Below are positions 8,795 to 17,152 of a stretch of 64,000 nt of DNA, piece by piece. A program made the position numbers and the translations under genes. The notes below the pieces were generated by a model, which was not told the DNA's origin, searched no databases, and worked only from the letters and a program-made list of their open reading frames with translations. Position 1 is the first letter of the stretch. Each line of letters begins with the position of its first letter. Source of the stretch: Bacteroidota bacterium (GTDB lineage Bacteria > Bacteroidota > Bacteroidia > Bacteroidales > Paludibacteraceae); contig JAJYBB010000005.1 of the NCBI GenBank assembly GCA_021779195.1, positions 62,001 to 126,000 on the forward strand, read 5' to 3'.

Positions 8795-10369
8795 GTGAAT
8801 AGCGAATTAGTAGTAGATGTAAAACCATCTGAAATTTCAATTGCGCTGCTCGAAGACAAAAGACTTGTAGAATTAAACCAGGAAGGACGTGAAGAACAGT
8901 TTGCCGTGGGGAATGTCTACTTGGGAAGGGTAAAAAAAATAATGCCCGGTTTGAATGCAGCCTTTGTGGATGTTGGTTACGAAAAAGACGCTTTTCTACA
9001 TTATCTTGATTTAGGGAACAATTTCAATACCCTTACACAATTTACAACGCAGGTGTTGAGCGACCGAAAAAAAACACCTGCGGTTCAAAAAATCAAACTG
9101 CAACCAGAAATTGAAAAAAATGGTTCAATCAATGATCTTTTAAAAACCGGACAAGACATTTTGGTACAAGTTACCAAAGAGCCAATCTCCACCAAAGGTC
9201 CTCGTTTGACTGCTGAAATTTCGATTGCCGGACGATTTTTAGTTCTGATTCCGTTTGCCGACAAAGTGTCGGTTTCACAAAAAATTAAAACTGAAGAAGA
9301 ACGCCATCGTCTCAAACAGCTTATTCAGAGCATTAAACCCAAAGGATTTGGCGTTATTGTTCGCACGGTTGCCGAGGACAAAAAAGTTGCAGAACTCGAC
9401 AGCGAGTTGAAAATACTGGTTAAACGCTGGGAAGAAGCGATCAGTAAAATTCAACAAGCAAAAGGAGTTACGCTGATTATGGAAGAATTAGGTCGCACGG
9501 TCGGAATAATTAGAGATTTATTCAGCCCAAGTTTTAAACATATTCATGTCAACGACCCGAATGTCTTTAACGAGGTTCGCGATTATATTGAGTTAATCGC
9601 TCCCGAACGCAAAGACATTGTAATTTTATATGAAGGTGAAATTCCAATTTATGACAGTTTTGGCATTACAAAGCAGATTAAATCGTCATTTGGTAAAACA
9701 GTTTCGTTTAAAAATGGTGCTTACCTGATCATTGAACATACTGAAGCCTTACATGTAATTGATGTGAATAGTGGAAATCGTTCAAAAGCTGGCAACGGAC
9801 AAGAAGACAATGCTTTAGATGTAAATCTGGCAGCTGCCGATGAAATTGCCCGTCAAGTGAGATTGCGCGATATGGGCGGAATTATCGTGGTTGATTTTAT
9901 TGACATGCACGAAACCGATAACCGACAAAAACTTTACGACCGAATGCGTGAAAATATGGCAAATGACAGAGCCAAACACAATATTCTACCGTTAAGTAAA
10001 TTTGGTTTATTGCAAATGACCCGACAACGTGTTCGTCCGGTTATTCATTTCGATACTGAAGAAACTTGTCCTACGTGTTTTGGAAATGGAAAAATTAAAC
10101 CTTCAATTTTATTTACTGACCAATTGGAAAGTAAAATTGATTATTTAGTAAACAAATTAAAAATTAAAGAATTTACCTTGCACATTCATCCTTTCGTAGA
10201 TGCCTATATCTCTAAAGGCTTTTTATCATTGAAATGGCAATGGAAACGTAAATTTGGTAAAGGTTGTAAAGTAATCGCCTCTCAACAGCTCGGGTTTTTA
10301 CAATATAAGTTTTATGATAAAAAAGGAAATGAAATTGACCTAAAAGAAGAAATTGAAAAGCTTTCATAA
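8795..10369 (+). CDS. rng: Ribonuclease E/G family endoribonuclease
   Basis: A 524-residue protein starting at a GTG (reading (M)NSELVVDVKPSEISIALLED), the usual N-terminus of Bacteroidetes RNase G. An S1-like RNA-binding domain (about 38-130, GNVYLGRVKKIMPGLNAAFVD) precedes the catalytic core with metal-binding Asp323 (IDVNSG) and Asp367 (VVDFIDM), and the zinc-link motif C425-PTC428. It processes rRNA and starts mRNA decay. The length fits RNase G rather than RNase E, because the long C-terminal scaffold is absent. A terminator-like hairpin directly upstream suggests read-through or autoregulated expression. Confidence 0.93.
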   Translation: MNSELVVDVKPSEISIALLEDKRLVELNQEGREEQFAVGNVYLGRVKKIMPGLNAAFVDVGYEKDAFLHYLDLGNNFNTLTQFTTQVLSDRKKTPAVQKIKLQPEIEKNGSINDLLKTGQDILVQVTKEPISTKGPRLTAEISIAGRFLVLIPFADKVSVSQKIKTEEERHRLKQLIQSIKPKGFGVIVRTVAEDKKVAELDSELKILVKRWEEAISKIQQAKGVTLIMEELGRTVGIIRDLFSPSFKHIHVNDPNVFNEVRDYIELIAPERKDIVILYEGEIPIYDSFGITKQIKSSFGKTVSFKNGAYLIIEHTEALHVIDVNSGNRSKAGNGQEDNALDVNLAAADEIARQVRLRDMGGIIVVDFIDMHETDNRQKLYDRMRENMANDRAKHNILPLSKFGLLQMTRQRVRPVIHFDTEETCPTCFGNGKIKPSILFTDQLESKIDYLVNKLKIKEFTLHIHPFVDAYISKGFLSLKWQWKRKFGKGCKVIASQQLGFLQYKFYDKKGNEIDLKEEIEKLS

Positions 10370-10388
10370 CTTGAAATGCATAGCTAAA

Positions 10389-10420
10389 CAGGCTTTCTGG
10401 AAATCAGAAAGCCTGTTTTT
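10389..10420 (+). terminator. Terminator of rng
   Basis: Perfect 11-bp stem CAGGCTTTCTG (10389-10399) / CAGAAAGCCTG (10405-10415), 5-nt loop, followed by TTTTT. The rest of 10421-10670 is AT-rich and shows no gene. Confidence 0.92.
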
Positions 10421-10675
10421 GATTGTCGTCGATTACTCTGACATTGACTCAATTAAATTAATGGTTGTTGTTTTTGTATCGAATACAAACACATCGTTTT
10501 GCTTATATAAGCCATTTATACTCCAAAATTGAAGGTGCAAATACAATAAAGCGTTAAATTATTTCGACTGCTTAAAAAAAACTCTTAAATTATTTTCAAT
10601 CTTTACTCATTTATTATTTTATATTTGACTGTAAATAAGTGTAATATATAAATTGTATGCTGTGCAGTTATCTAT

Positions 10676-10761
10676 CCGTGTTCGCACACGCAAGCGAAAT
10701 GATTTCTTTATTTCAAAATATATATTACTTTTGTCCAGCAATTATCTGTGTGCGGACACGG
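10676..10761 (+). promoter_or_regulatory. Promoter and paired operators of the LacI-type regulator gene
   Basis: CCGTGTTCGCACACGC at 10676-10691 and TGTGTGCGGACACGG at 10747-10761 are near-identical copies in opposite orientation; each core (GTGTTCGCACAC) is itself close to palindromic, as LacI-family operators are. Between them is the -7 box TACTTTTG (10726-10733). One site lies upstream of the promoter and the other just after the likely start, which suits DNA looping and autorepression. Confidence 0.55.
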
Positions 10762-10780
10762 AAACATGGTTTTCTACAAT

Positions 10781-11854
10781 ATGGCAGAAAAAAATCAAAA
10801 AATTCGAATCAAAGATATCGCCGAGTTAGCAGGTGTTTCTGAAGGCACTGTCGACCGTGTGTTGCACGATAGGGGCGATGTATCTGAAAAAAGTAAAGAA
10901 GCTGTTTCGAAAGTGCTGAAAGAGATGAATTATAGTCCAAATTTATTGGCACGTTCGTTAGCTTCAAAAAAGAAATACCGCTTTGTAAGTTTAATTCCAT
11001 ATTATTCACCAGAGGAATATTGGGAAAGTGTGGATAAGGGTTTTGATGATGTTTTAGCTGATTATGAGCATTATAATGTTACAATTGAAAAATATTATTT
11101 TAATCAGTTTGAAGTTCGCTCGTTTGTAGAAGTGAAGCAACAAATACTTGAAACTGAATTTGATGGTATTATTCTTGCCCCAATTTTTAAGAATGAAACA
11201 TTGGCTTTTACTCAGATTCTGAAACTGAAAAATATACCTTTCTCGTTTATTGATTCGATGATACCGGAAGCAGATTTCCTGACTTATTACGGCCAGCATT
11301 CATTTCAGAGTGGATATCTGACCGCAAAACTACTCTTGGAATTGTTACCAAAAAAATCTCAGGTCATTATTATTCGTACGCAACGAAAAGGCTCAGTTTC
11401 AAATCAAACTATTTCACGTTATCAGGGTTTTATGAAATTTATTGAAGATAATCATCTTCAAGATGTTTTTGAATTGATCAATGTCGAGTTTATCAATAAC
11501 GATGAAAGTTCGAATCAACTTGTTCTTCAACAAGTGTTTTTAAATTACAATAATATCAGTGCCGCAATTACTTTTAATTCTAAGGTTTATCGATTGGCTT
11601 TGCATTTGGAAGCATTGAAAAAATGCAATATTCGTTTAATAGGTTACGATCTTTTAAATCAAAATGTTCATTATCTCAGGCAGGGAATAATCAATTGTTT
11701 AATCGCGCAACGACCCGAAAAACAAGCTTATTTTAGTGTTCGTGATATGTGTAAACAATTGATATTCAAGCAGGAGATCAAGAAGATAAACTATGTTCCT
11801 ATTGATGTGTTGTTTAAAGAGAATATTGATGATTATATGGATTTTGTAGAATAA
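10781..11854 (+). CDS. LacI-family transcriptional regulator
   Basis: A 357-residue repressor when started at the ATG at 10781 (MAEKNQKIRIKDIAELAGVS); a longer in-frame start at 10748 would run through a putative operator. The LacI helix-turn-helix is at about 9-30 (IKDIAELAGVSEGTVDRVLH) with a hinge near NYSPNLLARSLASKK. The periplasmic-binding-protein-like effector domain fills the rest. It is the first gene before the sugar-acid catabolic operon and is probably its regulator, with a sugar acid as effector (inference from position). Confidence 0.92.
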   Translation: MAEKNQKIRIKDIAELAGVSEGTVDRVLHDRGDVSEKSKEAVSKVLKEMNYSPNLLARSLASKKKYRFVSLIPYYSPEEYWESVDKGFDDVLADYEHYNVTIEKYYFNQFEVRSFVEVKQQILETEFDGIILAPIFKNETLAFTQILKLKNIPFSFIDSMIPEADFLTYYGQHSFQSGYLTAKLLLELLPKKSQVIIIRTQRKGSVSNQTISRYQGFMKFIEDNHLQDVFELINVEFINNDESSNQLVLQQVFLNYNNISAAITFNSKVYRLALHLEALKKCNIRLIGYDLLNQNVHYLRQGIINCLIAQRPEKQAYFSVRDMCKQLIFKQEIKKINYVPIDVLFKENIDDYMDFVE

Positions 11855-11953
11855 AAATGGGCATCAACAAATTAAATATTATAAAATATCAGAGAATAAT
11901 ATAGATTTTTAATACTTAAATTTAATAATTATTTATTTAAAAAATTGAATATC

Positions 11954-13201
11954 ATGAGATTAGGGAAATACAGCATTGGAGTGGGCGATAGATTTGCCCA
12001 CCAGGGAGAAGCTCAATTAAGAGCCATTATGAAAGCCAATCAAACGGGTTTAGACATTAGCCCTGTTTGGAATAAATCCAATCGTGAACACATTTATGTT
12101 CACACGCATCCTGCCGATGTACGTAAGGAGGCTGACGCCGCAGTTGCTGCATTGGGTTTTACAGGAAAATACTTTGTGGATGCCGACCATATTAACCTGA
12201 CAACAGTAGCACCTTTTGTTGAAACAGCCGATTTTTTTACGCTTGATGTTGCTTCGTTTATCGGTAAACCCAGTGCCTCTGCCGACGTGAAAGCATTTGT
12301 TGAAAGCTGTTCAAAATATAAGGGCGAATTTACTTTACCAGGTATCAATACACCCTTTCATATTACAAATGCATTATTAGAAGAAATTGCATCTAAGTTT
12401 TTAGCTGCCACGCAACAAGCATCAGAAATTTATCAATTTCTGAAAACTTCAAAAGGCGAAGGAAATTTTGTTACGGAAGTTTCGATGGACGAAGTGGAAA
12501 CACCCCAAACACCTCTTGAACTGCTTTTTATTCTGAAAATGCTTGCAAATAAAAGTGTTCCCGTACAAACTATAGCACCAAAATTTACTGGACGCTTCAA
12601 CAAAGGTGTCGATTATCGAGGTGATATAAATCAATTTGCCAAAGAATTTGAAGAAGATGTACTGGTTCTCGATTTTGCTGTAAAAGAATTCGGTTTACCA
12701 ACCGAAATTAAATTAAGTGTGCATTCAGGTAGTGATAAGTTTTCCATTTATCCGATTATGGCGGATGTAATTAAGAAATACGACAAAGGTTTACACTTGA
12801 AAACAGCCGGAACAACCTGGCTCGAAGAAGTAATCGGATTGGCTGTTGCCGGTGGCGAGGGACTTGATTTGGCTAAAAAGATTTATGCTAATTCTTACAA
12901 TCGAAAAGATGAATTGTGCGCTCCGTATGCCGATGTAATTGATATCGATGTTTTGCAATTGCCATCGGTTGAAGAAGTTAATAACTGGAGCAGCCAAAAA
13001 TATGCTGATACGTTGCGTCATATTCAAGGAAATAAAGATTATAACTCGAATTTCCGTCAATTAATTCATGTGGCTTACAAGGTGGCTGCCGAAATGGGTG
13101 ATACATATACAGGATTGTTAGAAAAATATGCTGATGTGGTTGGATCTTGTGTCGAAGAAAATATCTATGAACGTCATTTGAAACGTTTGTTTAACTTATA
13201 G
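11954..13201 (+). CDS. uxaE: Tagaturonate/fructuronate epimerase family protein (UxaE-like)
   Basis: A 415-residue protein from the ATG at 11954 (MRLGKYSIGVGDRFAHQG). The run GDRFAHQGEAQL, then HTHPADVRKEADAAV, FVDADHIN and KLSVHSGSDKFSIYP are features I associate with the UxaE tagaturonate 3-epimerase family. The His/Asp-rich motifs suggest metal binding. The reaction interconverts D-tagaturonate and D-fructuronate, feeding galacturonate into the mannonate branch. It is followed by a mannonate-type SDR dehydrogenase, which fits. Family assignment is from remembered sequence pattern and context; direct proof is not possible here. Confidence 0.85.
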   Translation: MRLGKYSIGVGDRFAHQGEAQLRAIMKANQTGLDISPVWNKSNREHIYVHTHPADVRKEADAAVAALGFTGKYFVDADHINLTTVAPFVETADFFTLDVASFIGKPSASADVKAFVESCSKYKGEFTLPGINTPFHITNALLEEIASKFLAATQQASEIYQFLKTSKGEGNFVTEVSMDEVETPQTPLELLFILKMLANKSVPVQTIAPKFTGRFNKGVDYRGDINQFAKEFEEDVLVLDFAVKEFGLPTEIKLSVHSGSDKFSIYPIMADVIKKYDKGLHLKTAGTTWLEEVIGLAVAGGEGLDLAKKIYANSYNRKDELCAPYADVIDIDVLQLPSVEEVNNWSSQKYADTLRHIQGNKDYNSNFRQLIHVAYKVAAEMGDTYTGLLEKYADVVGSCVEENIYERHLKRLFNL

Positions 13202-13292
13202 AAATTATAATCCTTGAAATTATAGTTGTAAGAAACATAATTTCAAGGAATTTGTTTTATAAATGTAATTTTAATTTTTAAAATATATTATT

Positions 13293-14105
13293 ATGAATAA
13301 TCTTTTTAGCGTAGATGGTAAAGTAGTCGTAATCACTGGTGGTGGCGGTATTTTAGGCCGTGGTATGGCTGAATATATGTGTAGTCAAGGTTCAAAAGTT
13401 GTAATTCTTGATCGTAGTGAAGAAGCAGGAAATAAACTTGTTAACGAATTGTTGGCAAAGGGATATGATTCAATGTTTTTATATTGTGATGTACTGGATA
13501 ATGAAGTACTGGAACAAAATTCAAAAGATATTGTAGCCAAATATGGTAGAATTGATGTATTGGTAAATGCTGCCGGTGGAAATATGCCTGGAGCTACAGT
13601 AGGTCCAAACCAAACAATTTTCGATTTACAAATTGATTCCTTCAAAAAAGTTGTGGATTTGAATCTATTTGGAACTGTAATGCCCACTATGGTTTTTGCT
13701 AAAGTGATGGTGGAACAGAAAAAGGGGAGTATTATAAATATATCTTCCGAATCAGCTCTCAGACCGTTGACCCGTGTTGTAGGATATGGAGCATCGAAAG
13801 CTGCCGTAACCAACTTTACACAATATCTTGCATCCGAACTTGCTATTAAATTTGGCGAAGGATTGCGCGTGAATGCTATGGCTCCTGGATTTTTCCTAAC
13901 GGAACAAAATCGTACCTTGATGACCAATCCTGACGGTTCGCTTACTGCAAGGGGAAATGCTATTATTGCTCATACTCCGTTTGGTCGATTTGGTTCACCT
14001 GATGAATTGTTCGGAACGCTTCAATGGTTAGCCAGTGATGCATCGAAATTTGTTACCGGTACGTTGACTGTTATCGATGGTGGGTTTGATGTGTATAGTA
14101 TTTAA
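13293..14105 (+). CDS. SDR-family D-mannonate dehydrogenase (fructuronate reductase), probable
   Basis: A 270-residue classical short-chain dehydrogenase: cofactor motif TGGGGILG (15-22), NAAGG near 90, catalytic Ser in INISSES (about 148) and YGASK (about 167-171). The C-terminus VTGTLTVIDGGFDVYSI is typical of the subgroup annotated as SDR D-mannonate oxidoreductases in Bacteroidetes. It would reduce D-fructuronate to D-mannonate with NAD(P)H. It lies 91 bp after the epimerase gene, same strand. Substrate is inferred from neighbours; the SDR fold is certain. Confidence 0.85.
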   Translation: MNNLFSVDGKVVVITGGGGILGRGMAEYMCSQGSKVVILDRSEEAGNKLVNELLAKGYDSMFLYCDVLDNEVLEQNSKDIVAKYGRIDVLVNAAGGNMPGATVGPNQTIFDLQIDSFKKVVDLNLFGTVMPTMVFAKVMVEQKKGSIINISSESALRPLTRVVGYGASKAAVTNFTQYLASELAIKFGEGLRVNAMAPGFFLTEQNRTLMTNPDGSLTARGNAIIAHTPFGRFGSPDELFGTLQWLASDASKFVTGTLTVIDGGFDVYSI

Positions 14106-14232
14106 TAAGTTAAATTACTCCTCATTTTAGAAGAATCAATCTGGGAATGTTTTATAACTTTAATATTTAAGGTTAATAGAACATGCATACTTTGTTCCTT
14201 CTTCGAATGTTGGAATTTTCAATCAATATATC

Positions 14233-15309
14233 ATGATAACACTAAAAAAAGATTTTAAATACTCATTAATGGTTGCTACCAGTATGGGTGTTCGGATAAC
14301 TCCTGTGAATGGACAACCGGTTCACAGCAGTAAATTATTTGAAATGCAGGCAACAAGTGCCGAAACAAATGTTGCCAGTATTTCCTCATTTTTAGGACTA
14401 CCGGTGAAAGTGCTCACTACTTTCGTAAAGGATAGCCCGATTGCACAACTGATAAAAAGTGATCTGAAAAGCCGCCATATGGATTACGAAGGACCCGAAG
14501 TAGTTCAGGGCGATCCCTGGGGCTATCGTCATCAATTTAATATAGCCGATAGCGGTTTCGGTTCAAGAGGACCGCGGGTATTGAACGACCGTGCCGGTGA
14601 AGTAGGTCGAACATTGAATGTAAAAGATTTTGACTTAGGTCGTATCTTTGAAAAAGAAGGTGTTCAGATTTTGCATCTATCCGGATTAATTGGTGCTTTA
14701 TCAGCAGAAACAAGTGAATTCTGTTTACAATTGGCCCGTTACGCTAAAAAAACAGGAACACGTATTTCGTTCGATTTAAACTATCGTGCTTCTTTCTGGA
14801 AAGGTCGTGACAAGGAATTGCGCGACATTTTTACCGAAATAGCTTCTGTGTCCGATATTTTAATTGGAAATGAGGAAGACTTCCAACTTTGTTTGGGTAT
14901 TGAAGGACCTGAAGCCGGAGGAAAAGGTATTGACGCTCAAATTGAAGGATTCAAAGGAATGATCGGACGTGTAAAACAAGCTTTCCCTAATGCTTCGGTT
15001 TATGCAACTACACTTCGTCAGGTAATCAGTACCAACGAACATCTTTGGGGTGCAATTATGCTTGATGGTCAAACTTGGAATGTTATTGAACCACGAAAAA
15101 TCAATGTGCTCGACCGAATCGGTGGTGGCGATGGCTTTGTTGGTGGTATGCTTTATGCCATTTTAAAAGGTTGGGAATCAGAAAAATGGGCACAATTTGG
15201 CTGGGCATCGGGTGCACTGGCAACTACATTCCTGACCGACTATGCACAACCTGCTGACGAGGACCAGATTTGGAGTATTTGGGGTGGAAATGCGAGGGTG
15301 AAGAGGTAA
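14233..15309 (+). CDS. PfkB-family sugar-acid kinase (gluconate or KDG kinase)
   Basis: A 358-residue ribokinase-family kinase. The C-terminal ATP/anion-hole motif is DRIGGGDGFVGG with catalytic Asp300. ISFDLNYRASFWKG (about 180) and ILIGNEEDF (about 213) are standard PfkB features. The N-terminus is unusual (ITPVNGQPVHSSKLFEMQ instead of a short VxxxGE start). The substrate is not readable from sequence. A KDG kinase is the usual guess beside uronate genes. Here, no aldolase or mannonate dehydratase is present while 6-phosphogluconate dehydrogenase is, so phosphorylation of D-gluconate is a strong alternative. Confidence 0.85.
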   Translation: MITLKKDFKYSLMVATSMGVRITPVNGQPVHSSKLFEMQATSAETNVASISSFLGLPVKVLTTFVKDSPIAQLIKSDLKSRHMDYEGPEVVQGDPWGYRHQFNIADSGFGSRGPRVLNDRAGEVGRTLNVKDFDLGRIFEKEGVQILHLSGLIGALSAETSEFCLQLARYAKKTGTRISFDLNYRASFWKGRDKELRDIFTEIASVSDILIGNEEDFQLCLGIEGPEAGGKGIDAQIEGFKGMIGRVKQAFPNASVYATTLRQVISTNEHLWGAIMLDGQTWNVIEPRKINVLDRIGGGDGFVGGMLYAILKGWESEKWAQFGWASGALATTFLTDYAQPADEDQIWSIWGGNARVKR

Positions 15310-15345
15310 ACTCAGTTACCATTTATTTTTTACTATTTACCATTC
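15310..15345. repeat. Degenerate heptamer array, left flank of the four-helix pseudogene
   Basis: Reading in sevens gives CAGTTAC, CATTTAT, TTTTTAC, TATTTAC, CATT. The reverse complement carries AATGGTA and AATAGTA units, which also occur in the same sense on the other side of the pseudogene. Confidence 0.6.
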
Positions 15346-15353
15346 TGGGTACG

Positions 15354-15731
15354 ACGACAGATGAATTAAAAAAAAGATTCAAAATATTTGCACTGAAAAT
15401 TATAAAACTATCTGAAAATCTGCCTAACAATATAACAGGAAAAACATCAGGTAATCAGATTATTCGTTCAGGAACATCGCCCAGTGCAAACTATCGGTCT
15501 GCCTGTTTAGGAAAATCGGATAAAGATTTTCTGAATAAATTGAAAATAGTTGAAAAAGAATTAGATGAAACACTTTATTGGCTGGAATTAATTGTTGAAT
15601 CAGGTTAAGTAAAAGCAAATCTACTTGATGGTTTAATGAAAGAGAATCACAAATTGTTGAAAATAATTGTTAGTTCAATATCCACAATGAAGAGGAAACT
15701 TAATTCAGATAATATGAAGTCAATATTTTAA
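15354..15731 (+). pseudogene. Decayed four-helix-bundle (S23/IVP family) gene
   Basis: The frame encodes a four-helix-bundle protein: TDELKKRFKIFALKIIKLSENLP, IRSGTSPSANYRSACLGKSDKDFLNKL, then LDETLYWLELIVESG, all standard for the family. Two lesions are visible. An ACG stands where the family start ATG is expected (15354), and an in-frame TAA interrupts the end at 15606-15608. After it the same frame continues VKANLLDGLMKENHKLLKI to a normal stop at 15729-15731. It sits between the kinase and LarA-like genes and is flanked by inverted 7-bp repeat arrays (15310-15345 and 15732-15762). Confidence 0.75.
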
Positions 15732-15762
15732 ATAGTAAATGGAAAATGTTTAAATTGTAAAT
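15732..15762. repeat. Degenerate heptamer array, right flank of the four-helix pseudogene
   Basis: Reading in sevens gives AATAGTA, AATGGAA, AATGTTT, AAATTGT, AAATATA-like units, inverted relative to the left flank. It runs up to the start of the LarA-like gene at 15765. Confidence 0.55.
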
Positions 15763-15764
15763 AT

Positions 15765-17054
15765 ATGATGTATTATTCAATTGGTTCTAAAAATCTTGAA
15801 CTTAATGCCGAAGACCTAAAAAAAGGGCTTTACGAAGCATTTGAGAAAATGGGAAAGAAGCACAAAGTGCTTGCCATTCCTCCCGATTATACACGCTTAC
15901 CAAGTCGTGCCGGTGAACTGACTGAGTTTACATGGCAGTATTATGGCAAAGCTTTAACAGATGTGCTACCTGCTTTGGGCACACATTCGCCTATGACCGA
16001 TCATCAAATTTCACACATGTTTGGTACAATGCCGGCTTCACTTATTCGCGAACACGATTGGCGCAATGATGTGGTAACAGTTGGAATTGTACCGGCAGAA
16101 TTTGTGAAGGAAGTTTCGGATGGTGCAGTTGAATTTCCTTGGCCGGCTCAAGTGAATAAACTACTTTTGGAAGGTAATTTTGATTTAATATTATCCATTG
16201 GTCAGGTTGTTCCTCACGAAGTTGTGGGGATGGCCAATTATAATAAAAATATTTTTGTAGGTACGGGCGGTGTGGAAGGAATAAATAAAAGCCATTTTGT
16301 GGGTGCGGCTTATGGAATGGAACGCATGATGGGTCATGCTGATACACCGGTTCGTCGGATATTTAATTATGCCTCAGAACATTTTACCAATAATTTGCCA
16401 ATTGTTTATGTGCAAACGGTGGTTGGTTTGGATAAAATAGATGGGAAAATTAAGTGTCGTGGTTTGTTTATTGGTGATGATTTTGAGGTGTTCGACAAAG
16501 CAGCCAAATTGGCTTTGTTGGTAAACTTTGAAATGTTGGACAAACCGTTAAATAAAGTGTTGGTTTATCTCGATCCAACTGAATTTAAAAGTACTTGGCT
16601 TGGTAATAAATCGATTTATCGTACCCGCATGGCTATTGATGATGGTGGAGAATTAATTGTATTGGCACCTGCTCTGAAAGAGTTTGGCGAAGATAAAGAA
16701 ATTGACCGCCTTATTCGTAAATATGGTTATTTCGGAACACCTCATACCCTTAAAGCATGTGACGAAAATGAGGAATTACGTAATAATCTGAGTGCTGCGG
16801 CACACTTGATTCACGGTTCATCCGAAGGAAGATTCAGCATTACCTATTGTCCAGGAAAAGGAATCGCAAATCTTTCACAGCAGGAAATTGAAAGTGTTGG
16901 TTTTAAATATGCCGACATTGACGAGATGAAAGCAAAATATAATTTCGATAGTCTGAAAGAAGGATATAATACGCTGCCCAATGGAGAAGAAATCTTTTAT
17001 ATATCAAATCCTGCCTTGGGTTTGTGGGCATTTAAAGATAGATTTGAATACTGA
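15765..17054 (+). CDS. LarA-family nickel-pincer racemase/epimerase, proposed D-mannonate/D-gluconate 2-epimerase
   Basis: A 429-residue LarA (DUF2088) homologue. Predicted key residues are all present: D41-x-x-R44 (DYTR), H74 and H80 (LGTHSPMTDH), H151 (VPHEVVG), K161 and H177. The H151-K161-H177 spacings of 10 and 16 equal those of H174-K184-H200 in Lactobacillus LarA, where the Lys carries the pyridinium-thioamide nickel cofactor. LarA homologues include D-gluconate 2-epimerases. Placed between a mannonate dehydrogenase and 6-phosphogluconate dehydrogenase, the likely reaction here is D-mannonate to D-gluconate. No larB, larC or larE lies in this window, so the cofactor must be made from genes elsewhere. 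The second Met (15768) is an equal start choice. Confidence 0.85.
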   Translation: MMYYSIGSKNLELNAEDLKKGLYEAFEKMGKKHKVLAIPPDYTRLPSRAGELTEFTWQYYGKALTDVLPALGTHSPMTDHQISHMFGTMPASLIREHDWRNDVVTVGIVPAEFVKEVSDGAVEFPWPAQVNKLLLEGNFDLILSIGQVVPHEVVGMANYNKNIFVGTGGVEGINKSHFVGAAYGMERMMGHADTPVRRIFNYASEHFTNNLPIVYVQTVVGLDKIDGKIKCRGLFIGDDFEVFDKAAKLALLVNFEMLDKPLNKVLVYLDPTEFKSTWLGNKSIYRTRMAIDDGGELIVLAPALKEFGEDKEIDRLIRKYGYFGTPHTLKACDENEELRNNLSAAAHLIHGSSEGRFSITYCPGKGIANLSQQEIESVGFKYADIDEMKAKYNFDSLKEGYNTLPNGEEIFYISNPALGLWAFKDRFEY

Positions 17055-17092
17055 TTTTTAACTATATAGACATTGAAAACTATGATTTCGAC

Positions 17093-17151
17093 GTGTCTAT
17101 ATGGTTCAAAAAATAAAATAATATATGGCCTGTGTGCCTATGTGGTTCAAA
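17093..17151 (+). repeat. Two copies of an 18-bp repeat before pdxB
   Basis: GTGTCTATATGGTTCAAA (17093-17110) and GTGCCTATGTGGTTCAAA (17134-17151) match at 16 of 18 positions, 41 bp apart; the second ends one base before the pdxB ATG. Confidence 0.6.
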
Positions 17152-17152
17152 T

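Noticed and set aside
10748-10780. Longer N-terminus for the LacI regulator
   Set aside because: The extra 11 residues lie in a putative operator and do not precede the helix-turn-helix in the family.
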